Assembly: GCA_036522155.1 (NCBI GenBank)
Contig: DATDGI010000239.1
Location: forward strand, 1-16,974
Source: UBA9676 sp036522155
GTDB lineage: Bacteria; Actinomycetota; Actinomycetes; Streptosporangiales; Streptosporangiaceae
Direction of reading: 5' to 3'
Length of the DNA: 16,974 bases
In this document: positions 7,018 through 13,323 of the stretch, piece after piece
How positions within the stretch are numbered: position 1 is the first letter of the stretch
How the letters are laid out: each line of letters starts with the position of its first letter
Position numbers and translations under genes: made by a program
The notes under the pieces: generated by a model
What the model saw: only the letters and a program-made list of their open reading frames with translations
Databases searched by the model: none
Told to the model about the DNA's origin: nothing

Positions 7018-7025
7018 GGGCAAAT

Positions 7026-7050
7026 ACCGCCCCCGGTTGCGGGAGGCGGT
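7026..7050. promoter_or_regulatory. Inverted repeat, candidate operator of the GntR regulator
   Basis: ACCGCCCCC (7026-7034) and GGAGGCGGT (7042-7050) form a 9-bp dyad with one mismatch and a 7-nt centre. It touches the TTGACA -35 box of the GntR operon and lies just upstream of the serine hydrolase -10 on the other strand. A dimeric GntR/YtrA repressor bound here could control both promoters. This is inferred from position and symmetry only. Confidence 0.42.
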
Positions 7051-7083
7051 TGACAACCTGGGCGCTGGCTATATGGTTTTCCT
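7050..7083 (+). promoter_or_regulatory. Leaderless promoter of the GntR/ABC operon
   Basis: A perfect TTGACA -35 (7050-7055), a 16-bp spacer and TATGGT (7072-7077, TANNNT) are followed after 6 nt by ATG 7084. A transcript starting at the usual distance would begin at or within a base of the A of the ATG, so the mRNA is probably leaderless. There is no Shine-Dalgarno site upstream of the ATG. This is the best promoter in the window. Confidence 0.72.
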
Positions 7084-7587
7084 ATGAAGATAGATAAAGA
7101 GGGTAGGAGCGAGGGCGCGGCTGGCCCCGGGGCCGGAGCGGGCCGGTCGCCGATCGAGTTCCGGCTCGACCCGGCCTCGGGCGTGCCGACCTACCTCCAG
7201 CTCGTGCACCAGGTCGAGCACGCGCTGCGGCTCGGCTACCTGCAGCCGGGTGACCAGCTCCCCCGGATCCGGGATGCGGTCGCCGGCCTGGCGATCAACC
7301 CCAACACGGTGCTGAAGGCCTACCGCGAGCTGGAGCACAAGGGCCTGGCGGCCGGGCGGCCCGGCCAGGGCACGTTCGTCGAGGCCACCCTGGACCAGGT
7401 CGCACTGCCCCAACTGGCCACGCTGCGCCGGTCGCTGCTCGGCTGGCTGGCCACCGCGCAGTCGGCGGGCCTGGACGAGGACGGCATCGTCGCCCTGATG
7501 ACCAGCGCGCTGCGGGATTTCCGTGAGCGCCGCGGCAGCCCGGCCGCCGGCCGTGGCGCACCCAGCCAGACGGGGGAAGTGGCATGA
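7084..7587 (+). CDS. GntR-family transcriptional regulator, YtrA subfamily
   Basis: Encodes 167 residues. A winged helix-turn-helix spans about 36-98 (SGVPTYLQLVHQVEHALRLG, GDQLPRIRDAVAGLAINPNTV, YRELEHKGL, GQGTFV). A short C-terminal helical region follows instead of a large ligand domain, which defines the YtrA subfamily. Such regulators usually repress their own operon of ABC transporter genes and respond to cell-wall-active compounds. The first 25 residues are Gly/Ala-rich and probably disordered. The stop overlaps the start of the ATPase gene (ATGA), so the two are translationally coupled. The start is fixed by the leaderless promoter. An inverted repeat upstream is a plausible self-operator. 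Confidence 0.92.
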   Translation: MKIDKEGRSEGAAGPGAGAGRSPIEFRLDPASGVPTYLQLVHQVEHALRLGYLQPGDQLPRIRDAVAGLAINPNTVLKAYRELEHKGLAAGRPGQGTFVEATLDQVALPQLATLRRSLLGWLATAQSAGLDEDGIVALMTSALRDFRERRGSPAAGRGAPSQTGEVA

Positions 7588-8495
7588 ATGTGATCGAGTG
7601 CGGAGGCCTCGGCAAGCGCTATCACCGCGCCTGGGCGCTGCGGGACTGCACGGTGGCGATCCCCGGCGGCCGGGTGGTGGCCCTGGTGGGGCCGAACGGC
7701 GCGGGCAAGACCACCCTGCTGCACCTGGCCGTGGGCCTGCTCGCCCCCACCGCGGGCCGGATCAGCGTGCTCGGCCGGGAGCAGCCCGGCTCGCCGGCCG
7801 CGCTGGACGGCATCGGGTTCGTCGCTCAGGACGCGCCGCTGTACAAGAACCTGCCGGTCGCCGACATGCTGCACGTGACGCGGAACCTCAACCGCCGCTG
7901 GGACCAGCAGCACGCGCAGGCCCGGCTGGCCGAGCTTGGCATCCCGCTGGCCAAGAAGGTCGGCAAGCTGTCCGGCGGCCAGCAGGCCCAGCTGGCTCTC
8001 ACTGTGGCGCTGGCCCGGCACCCGCAGCTGCTGGTCCTGGACGAGCCACTGGCCATGCTCGACCCGCTGGCCCGGCACGACTTCATGGCCGGCGTGATGG
8101 CGGCGGTCGCCGAGGAGGGGATAACCGTGGTGCTCTCCTCGCATGCGCTGGCCGAGCTGGAGCGGGTCGCCGACTACCTGATCGTGCTCGCCCGCGGCCG
8201 GGTGCAGGTGGCCGGTGAGGTCGAGGACCTGCTGGCCACGCACCGGACGTTCACCGGTCCCGCCAGCCAGGCCCTGGATGATTCCGAACGACTGCGGGTG
8301 GTGCATGCCCGTGGCGGGCAGGCGCAGGCTCACCTGCTGGTCAGGACCGATCGGCCCGGCCAGCCGCCGCCCGGCGGCTGGGAGTCGCATCCGGTCAGCC
8401 TGGAGGAACTCGTGCTGGCCTATCTGCGGGAGCCGGAGGCGGCGGCGCTGCCCGGCCCCCGGCCGCTGCGGGACGCGACGGCGATGACGTCATGA
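7584..8495 (+). CDS. ABC transporter ATP-binding protein
   Basis: Encodes 303 residues with a complete nucleotide-binding domain: Walker A GPNGAGKTT (36-44), Q-loop Gln82, signature LSGGQ (129-133), Walker B LLVLDEP with Glu154, D-loop LAMLD and switch His187. About 90 residues follow the domain, as in many drug or lantibiotic-type ABC-2 exporters. It should power the permease encoded next, with which it overlaps by 4 bases (ATGA). With the YtrA-like regulator upstream, the system resembles YtrABCDEF-type operons tied to envelope stress or antibiotic response. The transported substrate is unknown. Confidence 0.94.
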   Translation: MNVIECGGLGKRYHRAWALRDCTVAIPGGRVVALVGPNGAGKTTLLHLAVGLLAPTAGRISVLGREQPGSPAALDGIGFVAQDAPLYKNLPVADMLHVTRNLNRRWDQQHAQARLAELGIPLAKKVGKLSGGQQAQLALTVALARHPQLLVLDEPLAMLDPLARHDFMAGVMAAVAEEGITVVLSSHALAELERVADYLIVLARGRVQVAGEVEDLLATHRTFTGPASQALDDSERLRVVHARGGQAQAHLLVRTDRPGQPPPGGWESHPVSLEELVLAYLREPEAAALPGPRPLRDATAMTS

Positions 8496-9508
8496 CCGCG
8501 CTGACCGCGCCGGGGCGCCCCGGTACCGCCCGGCGGCGGCCGGTGCCATGGCCGAGGCTGGCCTGGGTCACCTGGCGGCAGCACCGGGTGGCGCTGGCGG
8601 GGGTGGCCGCGCTGCTCGGCGGCCTGGCACTGTACCTGCTGATCATGGGCCTGAAGATCCACAGCGCCTACCTGGCCGTGGCGTCCTGCCACCCGGCCGG
8701 GTCCGCGGTCTGCGAGGTGACCGGCAGGCCGTTCAGCAGCTACTACCACACCGCGCAGGAGATGACCATCCTTCTGCATGTGATCCCCGTGCTCATCGGG
8801 GTGTTCGTCGGCGCGCCGCTGCTGGCCCGGGAGCTGGAGACCGGGACGTTCCGGTTCGCCTGGACCCAGGGCTGCGGCCGGCTGCGCTGGGTGGTGGCCA
8901 AGCTGGCGCTGCTCGCCATCGCGGTCACCGCGGCGGCCGGCGCGTTCAGCCTGCTGTTCTCCTGGTATTACCAGCCGTTCTTCGCCGAGCGCTTCGACGG
9001 CGTGCTGGCACCTCAGCTGTTCGACATGCGCGGAGTGGACTTCGCCGCCTGGGCGCTGGCCGCCTTCGCGATCGGCGCCATCGCCGGGGTGCTGATCAAG
9101 CGCACCGTGCCCGCCATGGCCGCGTCGCTGGCCATATGGACCGGGCTCGACTTCGGCACGTTCCTGTTCTTGCGGAAGCACTATCAGGCGCCGCTGGTCG
9201 TCAAGGGCAGCCCCAGCTACAACAACCCGCCGTGGGTGACCAGCCAGTGGTACATCGGCCCGAACGGCGCGACAGCGAACCAGCAGACGATCCGCAACGT
9301 GATTGCGCACGCACCCGCAACCGTGCGGAACTCGCTCAACCCGAACGCAGCGACGGCCTACCTCTCTGCGCATCACTACACGCAGTGGTCGGCCTACCAG
9401 CCGGAGATCCGGTTCTGGCACTTCCAGCTGATCGAGGGCGGCTGGCTGCTGCTGCTGTCGCTGCTGCTCATCGGGGCGGCCATCTGGCTCGTGCGCCGGC
9501 GGGCCTGA
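8492..9508 (+). CDS. ABC-2-type transporter permease
   Basis: Encodes 338 residues with about six membrane segments (roughly 33-53, 93-112, 135-157, 184-203, 207-227, 315-334). The short motif ARELETGTFRFAWTQG after the second segment is common in actinobacterial ABC-2 permeases. A loop of about 85 residues (230-315), rich in Asn, Thr and aromatic residues, lies between the last two segments. The start overlaps the ATPase stop by 4 bases, so ATPase and permease are probably made in step and form one exporter. No second permease gene follows, so the permease may work as a homodimer. It ends 20 nt before a convergent oxidase gene. Confidence 0.88.
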   Translation: MTALTAPGRPGTARRRPVPWPRLAWVTWRQHRVALAGVAALLGGLALYLLIMGLKIHSAYLAVASCHPAGSAVCEVTGRPFSSYYHTAQEMTILLHVIPVLIGVFVGAPLLARELETGTFRFAWTQGCGRLRWVVAKLALLAIAVTAAAGAFSLLFSWYYQPFFAERFDGVLAPQLFDMRGVDFAAWALAAFAIGAIAGVLIKRTVPAMAASLAIWTGLDFGTFLFLRKHYQAPLVVKGSPSYNNPPWVTSQWYIGPNGATANQQTIRNVIAHAPATVRNSLNPNAATAYLSAHHYTQWSAYQPEIRFWHFQLIEGGWLLLLSLLLIGAAIWLVRRRA

Positions 9509-9528
9509 GACCGGCCCGGAGCCATCCG

Positions 9529-10665
9529 TTAGGTATCAGCCATGGGTGGTGACGCCAGCGCGGGCCGGGCCAGCGAGAACCGCGTGAGGTCCACCGGCGC
9601 GGGCTCGCCGAGGGCCAGGGCGGCCAGGACCTCGCCGAGCAGCGGGCCGAACTTGAAGGCGTGGCCGGAGCAGCCGGCCCCGGCCACCACCGGCCCGTCC
9701 CGGTCGAGCACGAAGTCCTCGTCGGCGGTCATTGTGTACAGGCAGGTCTCCGGCGCGAGCGGGGCCGGGTCCAGGCCCGGCAGCCGGTCCCGCACGTAGG
9801 CGGCGGCCTGGTCCTCCGGGCCCGGGTCGATACTGGTGAACGGCCCGTCGCCGGGGTCGACCGCCGGGCCGAGCAGGTGCGAGGCGACCTTCACCCCGGG
9901 CGCGCCGCCGAGCATCGGCACCGTGTACCAGGCCGGCGCGCCCGACGGCCATTCGATCAGCGTGGGCCAGGCGGCCGGGCTGGCGTCGTTCGGCCGGAAA
10001 TACCGCACCTGCTGGAGCGTGGGGGCCAGCCGGGGCGCGCGGGTGACCGCCCCGGCCAGCAGCCGCCCGCTCCACGGCCCGGCGGCGGCGACCACCACGC
10101 CGGCTGAGATCGCGCCCGCCGCGGTGTGGACGATCGCACGGCCGCCGCCGCGCTCGATGGCCAGCACCGGCGAGCCGGGGCGGAGGTCCGCCCCGTGCTG
10201 GCGGGCCAGCCGCTGGAGCGCCGCCACGGTGCGCCCGGCCAGGCACACGCCCGAGTCGGGCTGGAACAGCATCCGCTCTCCGGGGCGGACCGCGATGCCG
10301 GGGAAGCGGTCGCTGACCTGGTCAGCGGTCAGCCAGGAGTGCCTGACGCCGCACTCGGCCAGCGCGGCCGCGCACACACCGGCTCCCGGCCCGGCGTCCA
10401 GGCCGCCCGTCGTGACCAGCAGTTCCTCGCCCGCGGCGGCCTGCAGCCGGGCCCAGGCTGGCTGCGCGGCCGACGCCATCCGCACGTAACCGGGATCGGG
10501 ATAGGAGAACCGGAAGATGCGGGTCGCACCGTGCGAGGAGCCGCGGGCATGGCCGAGGCCGAACTGCTCAAGCACCACCGGCCGGGCCCCCCGGGTGGCG
10601 AGCGCCCAGGCGGTGGCCGAGCCGAGCAGGCCGGCTCCGACGACCGCCACCTCCACCCGTTCCAT
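9529..10665 (-). CDS. FAD-dependent N-methyl amino acid oxidase, SolA/MSOX-like
   Basis: Encodes 378 residues from ATG 10665. A Rossmann FAD site VVGAGLLGSATAWAL starts at residue 8, and ARGSSHGATRIFRFSY follows, as in monomeric sarcosine oxidases. Near the C-terminus, CLYTMTADEDFVLDR holds Cys308, the position of the covalent flavin link in E. coli SolA. Lys259 and His263 (KVASH) match the oxygen-activating lysine and the active-site histidine, and GCSGHAFKFGPLLGE is the closing family motif. These enzymes oxidise N-methyl amino acids to the amino acid, formaldehyde and hydrogen peroxide. SolA prefers N-methyl-L-tryptophan, but substrate preference cannot be read from sequence alone. The frame is open to 10740, but TATGGT 7 nt before ATG 10665 argues for a leaderless start there. 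A tryptophanase gene lies nearby on the same strand. Confidence 0.88.
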   Translation of the reverse strand: MERVEVAVVGAGLLGSATAWALATRGARPVVLEQFGLGHARGSSHGATRIFRFSYPDPGYVRMASAAQPAWARLQAAAGEELLVTTGGLDAGPGAGVCAAALAECGVRHSWLTADQVSDRFPGIAVRPGERMLFQPDSGVCLAGRTVAALQRLARQHGADLRPGSPVLAIERGGGRAIVHTAAGAISAGVVVAAAGPWSGRLLAGAVTRAPRLAPTLQQVRYFRPNDASPAAWPTLIEWPSGAPAWYTVPMLGGAPGVKVASHLLGPAVDPGDGPFTSIDPGPEDQAAAYVRDRLPGLDPAPLAPETCLYTMTADEDFVLDRDGPVVAGAGCSGHAFKFGPLLGEVLAALALGEPAPVDLTRFSLARPALASPPMADT

Positions 10666-10672
10666 CGGCGCG

Positions 10673-10678
10673 ACCATA
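10673..10678 (-). promoter_or_regulatory. -10 box of the SolA-like gene (leaderless)
   Basis: The minus strand reads TATGGT, then 7 nt, then ATG 10665. It is the same -10 hexamer as in the GntR operon promoter. No good -35 is seen. It decides between the start codons at 10740, 10677 and 10665 in favour of 10665. Confidence 0.48.
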
Positions 10679-10730
10679 GCCGGCCCGGCGCGGCGCCAGA
10701 TTCCTGCCCCGCGCGGTGCAACCGGCAACG

Positions 10731-10766
10731 CGTTCGGCAAGTCCTAAGGACAGTTCGTTGCCAACG
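10731..10766. promoter_or_regulatory. Nested inverted repeats upstream of the lipoprotein gene
   Basis: A perfect 11-base palindrome GTCCTAAGGAC (10741-10751) lies inside a wider imperfect dyad, CGTTCGGCAA (10731-10740) and TTGCCAACG (10758-10766), which has one extra base on the left arm. It lies about 30-65 nt before ATG 10798, where a promoter or operator is expected. The protein that would bind is unknown. Confidence 0.35.
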
Positions 10767-10797
10767 GGGCGTGGCCGGAGTAGAAGAAGGTGCGGTC

Positions 10798-11328
10798 ATG
10801 AAGAGGCGGGAGACCACCATGCGAATCGTTCGGCGCTGGCTGCGGCCGGGGATGGGGCACTGGCCCGGGGTGCTCGTGGCCGTGCCGGTCACCGCCGCCG
10901 CGCTGATCTGCGCCGGCTGCGCGGGTTCAGCCAGCCCGGTAGCGGCATCCGGGACCGCCAAGGTCTCCGCCGTGCCGACCCTCGGCCGTCCGGCCGGGCT
11001 CTTCGCGCACGGGGCCGGGTTCGGGGAAGTGCGGCCGGCCAGGATCTTCAACGGCGGGGATCCGACCGGGCTGCTCGTCCACGTCGTCTGGACGTCGTGG
11101 GGCGGCTCACGCGCGGTCGGCACCGGCACCAGCGACTACGTCGGGCCGAACCAGAGCGTCGCCACCGGCCGCCAGCAGCAGGCCACCGTGGTCGCGTTCA
11201 ACCTGGGAACCTGCCACGGCAAGCTGATGTACCGGGCGGTGGAGTGGTACTTCCCGCAGCACGGCCAGTCCTTTAGCGCCAGCCACTACCAGGACATCTG
11301 CAACGGCGCGTACGTGCCGGCCGGGTAG
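10798..11328 (+). CDS. Small secreted lipoprotein of unknown function
   Basis: Encodes 176 residues from ATG 10798, with AAGAAGG 7 nt upstream; ATG 10819 also has a GGGAG site. The N-terminus is arginine-rich, followed by a hydrophobic stretch (VLVAVPVTAAALICAGC) that ends in a lipobox-like CAGC, so a lipid anchor is likely. The mature part is about 125 residues. It contains HGAGFGEVRPARIFNGGDPTG, WTSWGGSRAVGTG, YVGP, LGTCHGKLMYRAVEWYFPQHG and a last Cys in DICNG. The two mature cysteines (in GTCHG and DICNG) could form a disulfide. I recognise this as a type of conserved actinobacterial secreted protein but know no function. It lies between the SolA-like and tryptophanase genes on the opposite strand. 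Longer open frames upstream run antisense through the oxidase gene and are not used. Confidence 0.78.
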   Translation: MKRRETTMRIVRRWLRPGMGHWPGVLVAVPVTAAALICAGCAGSASPVAASGTAKVSAVPTLGRPAGLFAHGAGFGEVRPARIFNGGDPTGLLVHVVWTSWGGSRAVGTGTSDYVGPNQSVATGRQQQATVVAFNLGTCHGKLMYRAVEWYFPQHGQSFSASHYQDICNGAYVPAG

Positions 11329-11404
11329 CTGGCGCGGCGCGGAGCCCGGCAGCCGCGCCCGGCCCATGCGTGGCACGGCGCGGAGCCGGCAGCCACACCC
11401 GGCC
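11329..11404. terminator. Two tandem imperfect repeats, each able to form a hairpin, between convergent genes
   Basis: A unit of about 36 bp (11329-11364) recurs at 11370-11404, sharing the core GGCGCGGAGCC(C)GGCAGCC. In copy 1 GGCGCGGC (11331-11338) pairs with GCCGCGCC (11352-11359). In copy 2 the arms have both changed and GTGGC (11370-11374) pairs with GCCAC (11392-11396), so the ability to fold is kept. The position between the ends of the lipoprotein and tryptophanase genes suggests a double, two-way terminator. Confidence 0.5.
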
Positions 11405-11410
11405 GCGGCG

Positions 11411-12793
11411 TCAGGCCAGCGGCGCGAAGCGGGCGGTGAAGTGGCGCAACTGGGCCGGCTGGGACACGATCCGCATGCCCGGCAGCCCCGCCGCCCGGGC
11501 CGCGACCCGGGTGACCACCTCGATCACGTAGTCGATGTGGCTCTGGGTGTAGGTGCGGCGCGGGACGGCCAGCCGGACCAGGTCCATCGCGGCCGGTGCC
11601 TCGATGCCGTCCGGCCGCAGGCCGAACATGACGGTCCCGATCTCGCACGAGCGCACCCCGCCCTCCTCGTACAGCGCGCAGGCCAGCGCCTGGCCGGGGT
11701 ACTGCAGCGGGACGATGTGCGGCAGCATGGCGCGGGCGTCGATGAACACGGCGTGGCCGCCAAACGGCACGACGACCGGGACGCCCGCCGCCTCCAGCGC
11801 TTCGCCGAGGTAGGCGATGGACCGGATCCGGTAGCGCAAATAGCCGTCGTCGATGCACTCGTGCAGGCCCTGGGCGATCGCCTCCAGGTCCCGGCCGGCC
11901 AGCCCGCCGTAGGTGGGGAAGCCCTCGGTCAGGATCTCCAGGTTGCGGCACCGCTCGGCCAGGCTGTCGTCGTTGAGCGCGAGCCAGCCGCCGATGTTGG
12001 CCAGCGGATCCTTCTTGGCCGACATGGTCATGCCGTCGGCCAGGCCCGCCATCTCCCGGACGATGTCGCCGACCCCGGCGTCGGCGTAACCGGGCTCGCG
12101 GGTCTTGATGAACCACGCGTTCTCGGCGAACCGGCAGGCGTCGAGGAAGAGCGGCGTCTGGTAGCGGTCACACACCTCGCGCACCTCGCGCATGTTGGCC
12201 AGGCTGACCGGCTGGCCGCCGCCGGAGTTATTGGTCACGGTCAGCATCACCAGCGGGACCACGCTGGCCTGCGCGGCCAGCAGTTCCTCCAGCGCGGCAA
12301 CGTCCATGTTGCCCTTGAACGGGTGCCGGGTGCCGGGCTGCAGGCCTTCTTCGATGGGCAGGTCGACCGCTTGCGCGCCGGTGAACTCGATGTTGGCCCG
12401 CGTGGTGTCGAAGTGGGTGTTGTTCGGCACGATCCGGCCGGGCCCACCGACCGCGGTGAACAGGATCTTCTCCGCGGCCCGGCCCTGGTGGGTGGGCAGC
12501 ACGTGGCGGAACGGGAACAGCCCGGTCACCGCCTCGCGGAACCGCTGGAATGACGGTGAGCCGGCGTACGCCTCGTTGCCCAGCTGCAGGCCGGCCCACT
12601 GGGCGGCCGACATCGCCCCGGTGCCGGAGTCGGTGAGCAGGTCGATCAGCACGTCCTCGGCGGGCAGCTCGAACAGGTTGTAGCCGGCCGCCGCCAGCGC
12701 GGCGGCCCGGTCCGCCCGGGTGGTCTGCCGCATCGGCTCCACCGAGTGGATGCGGAACGGCTCGATGATGGTGCGGAACGGCTCGTCCGTCAT
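11411..12793 (-). CDS. tnaA: Tryptophanase (PLP-dependent beta-eliminating lyase)
   Basis: Encodes 460 residues, as in E. coli TnaA. Family motifs in order: EPFRIHSVEP, PTHQGRAAEK (100-109), TVTNNSGGGQPVS, FLDACRFAENAWF (PLP-binding Asp218, Arg221) and MSAKKDPLANIGG with the PLP lysine (Lys261). Near the C-terminus, CEIG and RHFTAR (His451) match the tryptophanase residues Ile396 and His463. Tyrosine phenol-lyase has MERG and RFFTAR at these places, so tryptophan (to indole, pyruvate and ammonia) is the likelier substrate. GGAGG 4 nt before ATG 12793 fixes the start, although the frame opens at 12823. It has no TnaC-like leader and no aromatic permease beside it. It is divergent from a DinB-like gene with only 41 nt between starts, and shares its strand with the SolA-like oxidase. 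Confidence 0.88.
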   Translation of the reverse strand: MTDEPFRTIIEPFRIHSVEPMRQTTRADRAAALAAAGYNLFELPAEDVLIDLLTDSGTGAMSAAQWAGLQLGNEAYAGSPSFQRFREAVTGLFPFRHVLPTHQGRAAEKILFTAVGGPGRIVPNNTHFDTTRANIEFTGAQAVDLPIEEGLQPGTRHPFKGNMDVAALEELLAAQASVVPLVMLTVTNNSGGGQPVSLANMREVREVCDRYQTPLFLDACRFAENAWFIKTREPGYADAGVGDIVREMAGLADGMTMSAKKDPLANIGGWLALNDDSLAERCRNLEILTEGFPTYGGLAGRDLEAIAQGLHECIDDGYLRYRIRSIAYLGEALEAAGVPVVVPFGGHAVFIDARAMLPHIVPLQYPGQALACALYEEGGVRSCEIGTVMFGLRPDGIEAPAAMDLVRLAVPRRTYTQSHIDYVIEVVTRVAARAAGLPGMRIVSQPAQLRHFTARFAPLA

Positions 12794-12822
12794 CGTTCCT
12801 CCCTCCCGCCGAGTCTGCCGCA

Positions 12823-12828
12823 TAGGCT
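12823..12828 (+). promoter_or_regulatory. -10 box of the DinB-like gene (leaderless)
   Basis: TAGGCT (TANNNT) stands exactly 6 nt before ATG 12835, and there is no Shine-Dalgarno site in between, so the mRNA is probably leaderless. The 41-nt gap to the tryptophanase start is too short for two separate full promoters, so the opposing elements must overlap. Confidence 0.5.
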
Positions 12829-12834
12829 GGCGCC

Positions 12835-13323
12835 ATGGCGGATCAGGTGCGCAGCCCAGCCGAGTACGCTGCGGAGATCGGCGCGGCCCGGGACCGGCTG
12901 ATCGGCTTCGTGCACGGCTGCACCGACGAGCAGTGGCGGTCGGCGCCGCTGGCAGGCGACCCGCGGCCGGTCGCGGTGGTGATTGATCATGTCGCGGACG
13001 CGTACGAGTACCTCGCGGGCTGGCTGCGCGATCTCGTCGCCGGGAAAACGGTGGTGGTGGACGGCGACATCGTGGACGCGCTCAACGCCGAGCACGCCCA
13101 GGCCGCGGCCACCGTGTCCAGGACCCAGGCGGCCGGGCATCTGGCACGCAGCGGCGTGGCCATGAGTGAGCTCGTCGCGGGCCTGTCCGAGGCCGACCTG
13201 GCGGCGGGTGACGGCCAGGCCGAGCGGTTCGCGCAGATCGCGATCCGGCACGCGGACAACCACCGGACCGACATCGAAGCGGCGCTTGCGGCGCGCGGTG
13301 ACAGCCCGGCGGCCGGCGGCTAG
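12835..13323 (+). CDS. DinB-fold (mycothiol-dependent-type) metalloprotein
   Basis: Encodes 162 residues, typical of DinB/YfiT four-helix proteins. The three metal-binding histidines are visible: His52 in VIDHVADAYEYL, and His139 and His143 in IRHADNHRTDIE. In actinobacteria this fold includes mycothiol-dependent isomerases and transferases, and many members have no known reaction. The product is cytoplasmic, with no signal or membrane segment. It ends on the same CTAG tetramer as the convergent arylamine N-acetyltransferase gene, the two stop codons overlapping. Confidence 0.8.
   Translation: MADQVRSPAEYAAEIGAARDRLIGFVHGCTDEQWRSAPLAGDPRPVAVVIDHVADAYEYLAGWLRDLVAGKTVVVDGDIVDALNAEHAQAAATVSRTQAAGHLARSGVAMSELVAGLSEADLAAGDGQAERFAQIAIRHADNHRTDIEAALAARGDSPAAGG

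Noticed and set aside
10126..10797. Long upstream extension of the lipoprotein frame
   Set aside because: It runs antisense through the SolA-like gene; the signal peptide and ribosome binding site place the true start at 10798.
11366..12553. 395-codon plus-strand frame antisense to tryptophanase
   Set aside because: No recognisable motifs; the minus-strand tryptophanase is complete and has a strong ribosome binding site.
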